Below are positions 46,121-59,000 of a stretch of 64,000 bases of DNA, piece by piece; within the stretch, counting starts at the first letter, position 1, and the number at the start of each line of letters is the position of its first letter. The notes below the pieces were generated by a model. That model searched no databases. It had not been told where the DNA came from and was given only the letters and a program-made list of their open reading frames with translations. Source of the stretch: Acanthosepion esculentum (taxonomy: Eukaryota > Mollusca > Cephalopoda > Sepiida > Sepiidae). The stretch spans positions 1,585,501-1,649,500 of the forward strand of contig CAXIWW010000817.1 of the NCBI GenBank assembly GCA_964036315.1, in the 5' to 3' direction. The translations under genes were made by a program, and so were the position numbers.

Positions 46121-49100
46121 GGCCTCTGACCTGTTGGCTTGCGGTCCATATTTGAGCGTCTTGTGTAAGATGATACGCTGCGTCCAGTAGCCATGATTCT
46201 GCTCTGTTGGTTTCTCGTGCATATTTGAGCGTCTAATGTAAAAAGATAAACTACGTCCAGCAGCATGGCCTCTGATCTGTTGGTTTCCGGTCCATATTTG
46301 AGTGTCTAATATAAGATTTATACTACGTCCAGCAGCATGGCCTCTGACCTGTTGGCTTCTGGTCCATATTTGAGCGTCTTGTGTAAGATGATACACTACG
46401 TCCAGCAGCAATGATTCTGATCTGTTAGTTTCTGGTGCGTATTTTGAGCGTCTAATGTAAAAAGATAAACTACGTCCCGCAGCATGGCCTCTGATCTGTA
46501 GGTTTCCGGTCCATATTTGAGCGTCTAATGTACGATTTTAGACTACTTCCAGCAGCATGGCCTCTGACTTGTTGGCTTCCGGTCCATATTTGCGCGTCTT
46601 GTGTAAGATGATACACTACGTCTAGCAGCCATGATTCTGATCTCTTGGTTTCTGGTGCATATTTGAGCGTCTAATGTAAAAAGGTAAAGTACGACCAGCA
46701 GCATGGCCTCTGATCTGTTGGTTTCCAGTCCATATTTTGAGCGTCTAATGTAAAAAGATAAACTATGACTAGCAGCAAAGCCTCTGATCTGTTGGATTCC
46801 GGTCCATATTTGAGCGTCTAATGTAAGATTTTAGACTCCGTCCAGCAGCATAGTCTCTGACCTGTAGCCTTCCCGTCCATATTTGAGCGTCTTGTGTAAG
46901 GAGATACACTACGTCCAGCAGCCATGATTCTGATCTGTTTGTTTCTGGTGCATATTTTAGCTTCTAATTTAAAAAGACAAACTACGTCCAGCAGAATGGC
47001 TTCAGATCTGTTGGTTTCCGTTCCATATTTGAGCGTTTAATATAAGATTTTAGACTACGTCCAGCAGCATGGCCTCTGACCTGTTGGTTTCCGGTCCATA
47101 TTTGAGCGTCTTGTGTAAGATGATACACTACGTCCAGCAGCCATGATTCTGATCTCTTTGATTCTGGTGCATATTTGAGCGTCTAATGTAAATAGATAAA
47201 CTACGACCAGCAGCATGGCCTCTGACCTGTTGGATTCCCGTCCATATTTGAGCGTCTAATGTAAGATTTTAGACAACGCCCAGCAGCATATCCTCTGACC
47301 TGTTGGATTCCGGTCCATATTTGAGCGTCTTGTGTAAGGTGATAAACTACGTCCAGCAGCCATGATTCTGATCTATTGGTTTCTGGTATATATTTGAGCT
47401 TCTAATGTAAAAAGATAAACTACTTCCAGCAGCATGGCATCTGATCTGTTGGTTTCCCGTCCATATTTGTGCGTCTAATATAAGATTTTAGACTACGTCC
47501 AGCAGCATGGCCTCTGACCTGTTGGCTTCCGGTCCATATTTGAGCGTCTTGTGTAAGATGATACACTACGTCCAGCAGCCCTGTTACTGATATCTTGGTT
47601 TCTGGTGAATTTTTGAGCCTCTAATGTAAAAAGATAAACTACGTCCAGAAGCATGGCCTCTGATCTGTTGGTTTCCGGTCCATATTTGAGCGGCTAATGT
47701 AAGATTTTAGACTACGTCCAGCAGCATGGCTTCTGACCTCTTTGCTTCCAGTCCATATTTGAGCGTCTTGTGTAAGATGATACACTACGCCGTGTAGCCA
47801 TGATTCTGATCTGTTGGTTTCTGGTGCATATTTGAGCGTCTAATGTAAAAAGATAAACTACGACCAGCAGCATGGCCTTTGATCTGTTGGTTTCCTGTCC
47901 ATATTTGAGCGTCTTGTGTAAGATGTTACACTACGTCCAGCAGCCCTGTTTCTGATCTCTTGCTTTCTGGTGCATATTTGAGCGTCTAATGTAGAAGTAT
48001 AAACTACGTCCAGCAGTATGGACTCTGATCTGTTGGTTTACGGTTCATATTTGAGCGTCTAATGTAAGATTTTAGATTACGTCCAGCAGCATGGCCTCTG
48101 ACCTGTTGATTTCCAGTCCGTATTTGAGCGTCTTGTGTAAGATGATACACTACGTCCAGCAGCCCTATTTCTGATCTGTTGGTGTCTGGTGCATATTTAA
48201 GCGTCTAATGTAAAAAGATAAACTACGTCCAGCAGCATGGCCTCTGATCTGTTGGTTTCCGGTCCATATTTGAGCGTCTAATGTAAGATTTTAGACTACA
48301 TGCAGCAGCATTGCCTCTGATCTGTTGGCTTCCGGTCCATATTTGAGCGTCTTGTGTAAGATGATACACTACGACCAGCAGCCATGATTCTGATATGTTG
48401 GTTTCTGGTGCATATTTGACGGTCTAACGTAGAAATATAAACTACGACCAGCAGCATAGACTCTGATCTGTTGGTTTACGGTCCATATTTGAGCGTCTTG
48501 TGTAAGATGATACACTACGTCCAGCAGCCCTGTTTCTGATCTGTTGGTTTCTGGTACATATTTGAGCTTCTAATGTAAATAGATAAACTACGACCAGCAG
48601 CATGGCCTCTGATCTGTTGGTTTCCCGTCCATATTTGAGCGTCTAATGTAAGATTTTAGACGACGTCCAGCAGCATTGCCTCTGACCTGTTGGCTTCCTG
48701 TCCATATTTGAGCGTCTTGTGTAAGATGATACACTACGTCCAGCAGTCATGGTTCTGATCTGTTGGTTTCTGGTACATATTTGAGCTTCTAATATAAAAA
48801 GATAAACAACGTCCAGCAGCATGGCCTCTGACCTGTTGGCTTCCGGTCCATATTTGAGCGTCTTGTGTAAGATGATACACTACGTCCAGCAGCCCTGTTT
48901 CTGATCTCTTGGTTTCTGGTGCATATTTGAGCGTCTAATGTAAAAAGATAAACTACGTCTAGCAGCATGGCCTCAGAACTGTTGGTTTCCGTTCCATATT
49001 TGAGCGTCTAATGTAAGATTTTAGACTATATCCAGCAGCATGCCCTCTGACCTGTATGCTTCCGGTCCATATTTGAGCGTCTTTTGTGAGATGATACACT

Positions 49101-50289
49101 ACGTCCAGCAGGCATGATTCTGATCTGTTGGTTTCTGGTGCATATTTGAGCGTCTAATGTAAAAAGATAAACTACGACCAGCAGCATTGCCTCTGATCTG
49201 TTCGTTTCCGGTCCATATTTGAGCGTCTAATGTACGATTTTAGACTACGTCCAGCAGCATGGCCTCTGACCTGTTGGCTTCCGGTCCATATTTGAGCGTC
49301 TTGTGAAAGATGATACACAACATCCAGCAGCCCTGTTTCTGATCTCTTGGTTTGTGATGCATTTTTGAGAGTCTTGTGTAAGATTATACACTACGTCCAG
49401 CAGCCATGATTCTGATATGTTGTTTTCTGGTGCATATTTGAGCGTCTAATGTAAAAATATAAACTACGTCCAGCAGCATGGCCTCTGATCTCTTGGTTTC
49501 CGGTCCATATTTGAGCATCGAATGTAAGATTTTAGAATACACGCAGCAGCATGGTCTCTTACCTGTTGGATTACGGTCCATATTTGAGCGTTTTGTGTAA
49601 AATGATACACTACGCCGAGTAGCCATGATTCTGATCTGTTGGTTTCTCGTGCATATTTGAGAGTCTAATATAAAAAGATAAACTACGACCAGCAATATGG
49701 CCTATTATCTGTTGGTTTCCGGTCCTTATATGCGCGTCTAATGTAAGATTTTAGACTACGTCCAGCAGCATGGCCTCTGACCTGTTGGCTTCCGGTCCAT
49801 ATTTGAGCGTCTTGTGTAAGATGATACACTACGTCCAGCAGCAATGATTCTGATCTGTTGGTTTCTGGTGCATATTTTGAGCGTCTAATGTAAAAAGATA
49901 AACTACGCCCAGCAGCAGGGCCTCTGATCTGTAGGTTTCCGGTCCATATTTGATCGTCTAATGTAAGATTTTAGACTACGTCAAGCAGCATTGCCTCTGA
50001 CCTGTTGGCTTCAGGTCCATATTTCTGCGTCTTGTGTAATGTAATACACTACGTCCAGCAGCCATGATTCTGATCTATTGGATTCTGGTGCATATTTGAG
50101 CGTCTAATGTAAAAAGATAAACTACGATAAGCAGTGGGGCCTCTCATCTGTTGGTTTCCGGTCCATATTTTGAGTGTCTAATGTAAAAAGGTAAACTACG
50201 CCCAGCAGCACAGCCTCTGATCTGTTGGTTTCAGGTCCATATTTGAGCGTCTAACGTAAGATTTTAGACTACGTCCAGCAGCATGGCCT

Positions 50290-52685
50290 CTGACCTGTTG
50301 GCTTCCCTACCATATTTTAGCGTCTAATGTAAGGTTTTAGACTACGTCCAGCAGCATGGCCTCTGACCTGTTGGCTTCCGGTCCATATTTGAGCCTTCTT
50401 GTGTAAGATGATATACTACGTCCAGCAGCCCTGTTTCTGATCTCTTGGTTTTTGGTTCATATTTGAGCGTCTAACGTAAAAAGATAAACTACGACCAGCA
50501 GCATGACCTCTGATCTGTTCGTTTCCGGTCCATATTTGAGCGTCTAATGTAAGATTTTAGACTACGCCCAGCAGCATGCCCTCTGACCTGTTGGCTTCCG
50601 GTCCATATTTGAGCGTCTTGTGTAAGGTGTTACACTACGTCCAGCAGCCATGATTCCGATCTGTTGGTTTCTGGTACATATTTGAGCTTCTAATGTGAAA
50701 AGATGAACTACGTCCAGCAGCATGGCCTCTGACCTGTTGGATTCCCGTCCATATTTGAGCGTCTAATGTAAGATTTTAGACTACGGCCAGCAGCATGGCC
50801 TCTGACCTGTTGGCTTCCGGTCCATATTTGAGCGTCTTGTGTAAGATGATACACTACGTCCAGCAGCCCTGTTTCTGATCTATATGTTTCTGGTGCATAT
50901 TTGAGCGTCTAATGTAAAAAGATAAACTAGGTCCAGCAGCATCGCCTCTGATCTGTTGGTTTCCAGTCCATATTTGAGCATCTATTGTAAGATTTTAGAC
51001 TACATGCAGCAGCATTGCCTCTGATCTGTTGGCTTCCGGTCCATATTTGAGCGTCTTGTGTCAGATGATACACTACGTCCAGCAGCCATGATTCTGATGT
51101 GTTGGTTTCTGGTACATATTTGTGCTTCTAATGTATAAAGATAAACTACGACATGCAGCATGGCTTCTGATCTGTTGGTTTCCGGTCCATATTTGAGCGT
51201 CTTGTGTAAGATGATACACTACGTCCAGCAGCCCTGTTTCGGATATCTTTGTTTCTGGTGCATATTTGAGCGTCTAATGTAAAAAGATAAACTACGACCA
51301 GCAGCATGGCCTCAGATCTGTTGGTTTCCGTTCCATATTTGAGCGTCTAATGTAAGATTTTAGACTACGCCCAGCAGCATGGCCTCTGACCTGTATGCTT
51401 CCGGTCAATATTTGAGCGTCTTGTGTAAGATGATACACTACGTCCAGCAGCAATGATTCTGATCTGTTGGTTTCTGGTGCATATTTTGAGCGTCTAATGT
51501 AAAAAGATAAACTACGCCCAGCAGCAGGGCCTCTGATCTTTAGGTTTCCGGTCCATATTTGATCGTCTAATGTAAGATTTTAGACTACGTCAAGCAGCAT
51601 GGCCTCTGACCTGTTGGCTTCCCTACCATATTTTAGCGTCTAATGTAAGGTTTTAGACTACGTCCAGCAGCATGGCCTCTGACCTGTTGGCTTCCGGTCC
51701 ATATTTGAGCCTTCTTGTGTAAGATGAAATACTACGTCCAGCAGCCCTGTTTCTGATTTCTTGGTTTCTGGTTCATATTTGAGCGTCTAACGTAAAAAGA
51801 TAAACTACGACCAGCAGCATGGCCTCTGATCTGTTCGTTTCCGGTCCATATTTGAGCGTCTAATGTAAGATTTTAGACTACGTCCAGCAGCATGCCCTCT
51901 GACCTGTTGGCTTCCGGTCCATATTTGAGCGTCTTGTGTAAGGTGTTACACTACGTCCAGCAGCCATGATTCCGATCTGTTGGTTTCTGGTACATATTTG
52001 AGATTCTAATGTAAAAAGATGAACTACGTCCAGCAGCATGGCCTCTGACCTGTTGGATTCCCGTCCATATTTGAGCGTCTAATGTAAGATTTTAGACTAC
52101 GGCCAGCAGCATGGCCTCTGACCTGTTGGCTTCCGGTCCATATTTGAGCGTCTTGTGTAAGATGATACACTACGTCCAGCAGACAAGTTTCTGATCTATA
52201 TGTTTCTGGTGCATATTTGAGCGTCTAATGTAAAAAGATAAACTAGGTCCAGCAGCATTGCCTCTGATCTGTTGGCTTCCGGTCCATATTTGAGCGTCTT
52301 GTGTCAGATGATACACTACGTCCAGCAGCCATGATTCTGATGTGTTGGTTTCTGGTACATATTTGTGCTTCTAATGTATAAAGATAAACTACGACCTGCA
52401 GCATGGCTTCTGATCTGTTGGTTTCCGGTCCATATTTGAGCGTCTTGTGTAAGATGATACACTACGTCCAGCAGCCCTGTTTCGGATATCTTTGTTTCTG
52501 GTGCATATTTGAGCGTCTAATGTAAAAAGATAAACTACGCCCAGCAGCATGGCCTCAGATATGTTGGTTTCCGTTCCATATTTGAGCGTCTAATGTAAGA
52601 TTTTAGACTACGCCCAGCAGCATGGCCTCTGACCTGTATGCTTCCGGTCAATATTTGAGCGTCTTGTGTAAGATATTACACTACG
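50290..52685 (-). repeat. Tandem segmental duplication in C, spacing 1316 bp then 1243 bp
   Basis: The segment at about 50290-51440 is repeated at about 51606-52685. The words cttccctaccatattttagc (50302 and 51618) and taaggtgttacactacg (50623 and 51939) give 1316 bp, six trimers. Further on, tgcttctaatgtataaag (51123 and 52366) gives 1243 bp, so exactly one 73-bp monomer was lost in the second copy, near 52230-52260. A related word, agcagcagggcctctg, at 49911 and 51520 suggests an earlier step of the same process. Confidence 0.9.
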
Positions 52686-55600
52686 TCCAGCAGCCATGAT
52701 TCTGATCTGTTGGTTTCTGGTGCATATTTGAGCGTCTAATGTAAAAAGATAAACTACGTCCAGCAGCATGGCCTCTGATCTGTTGGTTTCCGGTCCATAT
52801 TTGAGCGTCTAATATAAGATTTGAGACTACGTCCATCAGAATTGCCTCTGACTTGTTGGCTTCCGGTCCATATTTGAGCGTCTTGTGTAAGATGATTCAC
52901 TACGTCCCGCAGACATGATTCTGATCTGTTGGTTTCTGGTGCATATTTGAGCGTCTAATGTAAAAAGATAAACTACGACCAGCAGCATGGCCTCTGATCT
53001 GTTGGTTTCCGGTCCATATTTGAGCGTCTAATGTAAGATTTTACAATACGTCCAGCAGCATGGCCTCTGACCTTTTGGCTTCCTGTCCATATTTGAGCGT
53101 CTTGTGTATGGTGATAAACTACGTCCAGCAGCCATGATTCTGATCTCTTGGTTTCTGGTAAATATTTGAGCGTCTAATGTAAAAAGATAAACTACGTCCT
53201 GCAACATGGCATCTGATCTGTTTGTTTCCCGTCCATATTTGTGCGTCTAATGTAAGATTTTAGACTACCTCCAGCAGCATGTCCTCTCCCCTGTTGGCTT
53301 CCGGTCCATATTGGAGCGTCTTGTGTAAGATGATACACTACGTCCAGCAGCCCGGTTTCTGATCTGTTGGTTTCTGGTGCATATTTGATCGTCTAATGTA
53401 AAAAGATAAACTACGTCCAGCAGACATTATTTTGATCTGTTGGTTTCTGTACATATTTGAGCGTCTAATGTAAATAGATAAACTACGTCCAGTAGCACGG
53501 CCTCTGATCTGTTGGTTTCCCGTCCATATTTGAGCGTCTAATGTAAGATATTAGAATACGCCCAGCAGCATGGCATCTGACCTGTTGGCTTCCGGTCCAT
53601 ATTTGAGCGTCTTGTGTAAGATGATACACTACGTCCAGCAGCCCTGTTACTGATATCTTGGTTTCTGGTGAATTTTTGAGCGTCTAATGTACAAAGATAA
53701 ACTACACCCAGCAGCATGGCCTCTGACCTGTTGATTTCCGGTCCATATTTGAGCGTCTTGTGTAAGATGGTACACTACGTCCAGCAGCCATGATTCTGAT
53801 CTGTTGGTTTCTGGTGCATTTTTTGAGCGTCTAATTTAAAAAGATAAACTGCGTGCACCAGCATGGCATCTGATCTGTTGGTTTGCCGTACATATTTGAG
53901 CGTCTAATGTAAGATTTTAGACGACGTCCAACAGCATTGCCTCTGACATGTGGGCTTCCGGTACATATTTGAGCGTCTTGTGTAAAATGATACACTACGT
54001 CCAGCAGCCATGATTCTGAGCTCTTGGTTTCTGGTGCATATTTGAGCGTCTAATGTAAAAAGATAAACTACGACCAGCAGCATGGCCTCTGATCTGTTGC
54101 TTTACGGTCCATATTTGAGCGTCTAATATAAGATTTTAGAATAGGTCCAACAGCATGGCCTCTGACCTGTTGGCTTCTGGTCCATATTTGAGCGTCATGT
54201 TTAAGATGATACACTACGTCCAGCAGCCCTGTTTCTGATCTGTTGGTGTCTGGTGTATATTTGAGAGTCTAATGTAAAAAGATAAACTACGTCCAGCAGC
54301 ATGGCCTCTGATCAGTTGGCTTCCGGTCCATATTTGAGCGTCTTGTGTAAGATGATACACTACGTCCAGCAGCCATGAATCTGATCTGTTGATTTCTGGT
54401 ACATATTTGAGCTTCTAATGTAAAAAGATAAACTACGACCAGCAGCATGGCATCTGATCTGTTGTATTCCCGTCCATATTTGACCGTCTAATGTAAGATT
54501 TTAGACGACGTCCAGCAGCATTGCTTATGACCTGTTGGCTTCGGGTCCATATTTTAGCGTCTCGTGTAAGATGATACACTACGTCCAGCATCCATGATTC
54601 TGATATGTTGGTTTCTGGTGCATATTTGAGCGTCTAATCTAAAAATATAAACTACGACCAGCAGCATGGCCTCTGATCTGTTGGTTTCCGGTCCATATTT
54701 GAGCATCGAATATAAGATTTTAGAATACATGCAGCAGCATGGCCTCTGACCAGTTGGCTTCCGGTCCATATTTGAGCGTTTTGTGTAAAATGATACACTA
54801 CTTCCTGCAGCCCTGTTTCTGATATCTTGGTTTCTGGTGCATATTTGAGCGTGTAATGTAAAAAGATAAACTACCTCCAGCAGAATGGCCTCTGATCTGT
54901 TGGTTTCCGGTCCATATTTGACCATCGAATATAAGATTTTAGAATACATGCAGCAGCATGGCCTCTGACCTGTTGGCTTCCGGTCCATATTTGAGCGTTT
55001 TGTGAAAAATGATACACTACTTCCAGCAGCCCTGTTTCTGATATCTTGGTTTCTGGTGCATATTTGAGCGTCTAATGTAAGATTTTAAACTACGTCCAGC
55101 AGCATGGCATCTGACCTGTTGGCTTCCGGTCCATATTTGAGCGTCTTGTGTAATATGATACACTACGTCCAGCAGCCCTGTTTCTGATCTGTTGGTTTCT
55201 GGTGCATATTTGAGCGTCTAATGTAAAAAGATAAACTACGTCAAGCCTCATGGCATCTGATCTGTTGGTTTCCGGTCCATATTTGAGCGTCCAATGTACA
55301 ATTTTAGATTACGTCCAGCAGCATGACTTCTGACCAGTTGGATTCCGGCCCATATTTGAGCGTCTTGTGTAAGATGATACACTACGTCCAGCAGCCATGA
55401 TTCTGATCTATTGGTTCTGGTGCATATTTGAGCGTCTAATGTAAAAAGATAAACTACGACCAGCGGCATGGAACCTGAGCTGTTGGTTTCCGGTCCCTAT
55501 TTGAGCGTCTAATGTAAGATTTTAGACTACGCCCAGCTGCGTGACCTCGGACCTGTTGTCTTCCGTTCCATATTTGAGCGTCTTGTGTAAGATTATACAC

Positions 55601-57888
55601 TACGTCCAGCAGCCTTCATTCTGCTCTCTTTGTTTCTGGTGCATATTTGAGCATCTAATGTAAAAAGATAAACTACGTCCAGCAGCATGGCCTCTGATCT
55701 GTTGGTTTCCGGTCCATATTTGAGCGTTTAATGTAAGATTTTAGACTACGTCCAGCAGGATGGCCTCTGACCTGTTGGCTTCCGGTCCATATTTGAGCGT
55801 CTTGTGAAAGATGATAAATTACGTCCAGCAGCCCTGTTTCTGATCTCTTGGTTCCTTTTGCATATTTGAGCGTCTAATGTAAAAAGATAAACAACGTCCA
55901 GCAGCATGGCCTCTGATCTGTTGGTTTCCGGTCCATATTTGAGCGTCTAATGTAAGATATTTGACTACGTCCTGCAGCATGGCCTCTGACCTGTTGGCTT
56001 CCGGTCCATATTCGAGCTTGTTGTGTAAGATTATACTGTACGTCCAGCAGCCATGATTCTGATATATTGTTTTCTGGAGCATATTTGAGCGTCTAATGTA
56101 AAAAGATAAACTACGTCCAGCAGCATGGACTCTGATCTGTTGGTTTCCGGTCCATATTTGAGCGTGTAATGTAAAATTTTAGACTACTTCCAGCAGCATG
56201 GCCTCCGAAATATTGGCTTCCGTTCCATATTTGAGCGTCTTGTGTAAGATGATACACTACGTCCAGCAGCCATGATTCTGATATGTTGGTTTCTGGTGCA
56301 TATTTGAGCGTCTAATGTAAAAAGATAGACTACGTCCAGCAGCATGGCCTCTGATCTGTTGGTTTCTGGTCCATATTTGAGCATCGAATGTAAGATTTTA
56401 GAATACATGCAGCAGCATGGCCTCTGACCTGTTGGCTTCCGGTCCATATTTGAGCGTTTACTGTAAAATGATACACTACGTCCAGCAGACATGATTCTGA
56501 TCTGTTGGTTTATGCAGTATTTGAGCGTGTAATGTAAAAAGATAAACTACGTCCAGCAGCATGGCCTCTGATCTGTTGGTTTCCGGTACATATTTGAGCG
56601 TGTAATGTAAGATTTTAGACTACGTCCAGCAGCATGTCCTCTGACCTCTCGGCTTCCGGTCCATATATGAGCGTGTTGTGCAAGATTATACACTACGTCC
56701 AGCAGCCCTGTTTCTGATCTCTTGCTTTCTGGTGCATATTTGAGCGTCTAATGTAAAAAGTTAAACTACGTCAAGCCACATGGCCTCTGACCTGTTGGCT
56801 TCCGGCCCATATTTGAGCGTCTTGTGTAAGATGATACACTACGTCCAGCAGCCCTGTTTCTGATCTCTGGCTTTCTGGTGCATATTTGAGCGTCTAATGT
56901 AAAAAGATAAACTACGTCAAGCCACATGGCCTCTCGTCTGTTGGTTTTCGGTCCATATTTGAGCGTCCAATGTAACATTTTAGACTACGTCCAGCAGCAT
57001 GGCCTCTGAACTGTTGGCTTCCCGCCTATATTTGAGCGTTTGTGAAAGATGATACACTACGTCCAGCAGCCATGGTTCTGATCTATTGGTTTCTCGTGCA
57101 TATTTGAACGTCTAATGTAAAAAGATAAACTACGCCAGCAGCATGGCCCCTGAGCTGTTGGTTTCCGGTCCATATTTGAGCGTCAAATGTAAGATTTTAG
57201 ACTACGCCCAGCAGCATGACATCGGACCTGTTGTCTTCCGGTCCATATTTGAGCGTCTTGTGTAAGATGATACTCTACGTCCAGCAGCCCAGTTTCTGAT
57301 TTGTTGGTTTCTGGTGCATATTAGAGCGTCTAATGTAAAAAAATAAACTACGTCCAGCAGCATGGCCTCTGATCTGTTGGTTTCCGGTCCATATTTTAGC
57401 GTCTAATGTAAGATATTAGACTACGTCTAGCAGCATGGCCTCTGACCTGTTGGCTTCCGGTCCATATTTGAGCGTCTTGTGTAAGATGATACACAACATC
57501 CAGCAGCCATGATTTTGATGTCTTGGTTTCTGGTGCATATTTGAGCGTCTAATGTAAAAAGATAAACTTTGTCCATCAGCATGGCCTCTGATCTGTTGTT
57601 TTCCGGTCCATATTTGAGCGTCTAATGTAAGATTTTAGACTACGTCCAGCAGCATGGCCTCTGACCTGTTAGCTTCCGGTCCATATTTGATCGTCTTGTG
57701 TAAGATGATACACTACGTCCAGCAGCCATGATTCTGATCTGTTGTTTCCTGGTTCATATTTCAGCGTATAATGTAAAAAGATAAACTACGACCAGCAGCA
57801 TGGCCTCTGATAAGTTGGTTTCTGGTCCATATTTGAGCGTCCAATGTAAGATTTTAGACTACGTCAGGCAGCATGGCTTCTGATTTGT

Positions 57889-58285
57889 TGGTGTCCAATT
57901 GTCTGGAATTTCATTTGGTCAGATAGTAAAAAGTACAGCTTTCACCAGGTGCGCGGTATGTCGTCTGACAATTTACAGCGTCCGAATTCCAGTGTGCACA
58001 ATAAGACTGCAATTCTAATTTTTCCTTTTTATATAATCCACAAAATATTGCTGTCCAATTTTCGAGAATATCTTGCCTTATTCATAATTACAAAAGTTTT
58101 TTCGACACCTTGATTAGAGTCGAGTCGAAATTCAAAGGTATGGGGACTTGTGTTTGCTCATTTGCGGAAATTGTCATGCGTCCCTAAACTGGGAAATCAG
58201 TCATATTTCACTTGTTTATAAATTTTTCCAGTAAAATAAATATTTTCAAATGGGTATCCAATTGTGTGCAATTATTTGATTTGTC
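57889..58285 (-). repeat. Family D, single copy (right C/B border)
   Basis: One D monomer in - orientation, the mirror of the two-copy block at 6990-7783. Its C side has the same rearranged tail (caattgtctggaatttcatt) and its B side the same edge (gatttgtc, then ggccgctac). The inner part pairs with the first left copy (coordinates sum to 65275) near B, and with the second left copy (sum 65671) near C. The difference, about 396 bp, is one D unit, as expected for loss or gain of one copy by recombination between the two. Confidence 0.93.
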
Positions 58286-59000
58286 GGCCGCTACAAATCG
58301 ACATATCCTGGCTCTTTTGTGACAGCTGCCTTACAAGCAGTCTCAGGCTGCCGCTAGTCCACTTCTCCTGACTTTTTGTGCCAATTGCCTTACAAGCAAT
58401 CCCAGGCTGCTATGAACCGATTTCTCCTGGCTCATTTGTGGCATCTGCCTTACAAGCATTCTCAGGCTGCAGCAATATGAATTCTCCTGGCTTTTTGTGC
58501 GAATTGCCTTACAAGCAATCCCAGGCGCGTACGAGCCGATTTCTCCAGGCTCTTTTGTGGCAACTGCCTTACAAGAAATCTCAAGCTGCTACAAGCCGAA
58601 GTCTCCTGGGGCTTTTGTGACAACTGCCTTACAAGCAATGTCAGGCTGCTACGAGCCGACTTCTCTTGGCTCTTTTGTGAAAACTACCTGACAAGTAATA
58701 TGAAGCTGCTACAAGCCGAATTCTCCTGGAGCTTTTGTGACAACTGCCTTACAAACAATGTCAGGGTGCTACGAGCCGACTTCTCCTGACTCTTTTGTGA
58801 AAACTGCCTTACAAGTAATATCAGGCTGCTACAAAACGACATCTACTGTCTCTTGTGTGAAACTGCCTTACAAGCAATCTCAGGCCGCTACAAGCCGAAT
58901 ACGCCTGACTCTTTTGTGAAATTGCCTTGCAAGCAATATCAGGCTGCTACAAATCGTCATCTCCTTCTCTTTTGTGATAACTGCCTAAAAGTAATCTCAG
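58286..59000 (+). repeat. Satellite family B array, + orientation (right)
   Basis: About twelve 60-bp B monomers in + orientation, the inverted copy of 6276-6989. The two periodic open frames at 58378-58620 (+) and 6655-6897 (-) differ by one residue in 80, which shows how close the arms are. The block ends where gtaatctcag meets taaggctgttgtc, the mirror of the orientation switch at 6275. Confidence 0.95.

Larger units (their letters stand above)
40681..57888 (-). repeat. Satellite family C array, - orientation (right large block)
   Basis: About 17.2 kb, or roughly 78 copies' worth of the 219-bp C trimer (73-bp types b, a, c in this strand's order). It is the largest uniform block in the window. 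Its first monomer is damaged: ggtccacatttgaccgtctt, then a shortened agattccgtcaagcagcatg. The trimer order is locally disturbed by monomer loss, and two 1.3-1.5 kb segmental duplications are listed separately. The right-hand 2 kb is the inverted counterpart of the C+ array at 7.8-9.1 kb. I find no gene, RNA gene or mobile element in this stretch. Confidence 0.95.

Noticed and set aside
54554..54988. Open frames of 60-150 codons in family C as small genes
   Set aside because: The 73-bp unit shifts frame each copy. The frames exist only where three or more monomers happen to lack stops, and they recur all over the array.
7784..57888. Common origin of A (31 + 43 = 74 bp pair) and C (73 bp), or of B and C through the shared words atcag and gctgct
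   Set aside because: The lengths are close, but the sequences do not align beyond a few bases; I consider this chance without a proper alignment.
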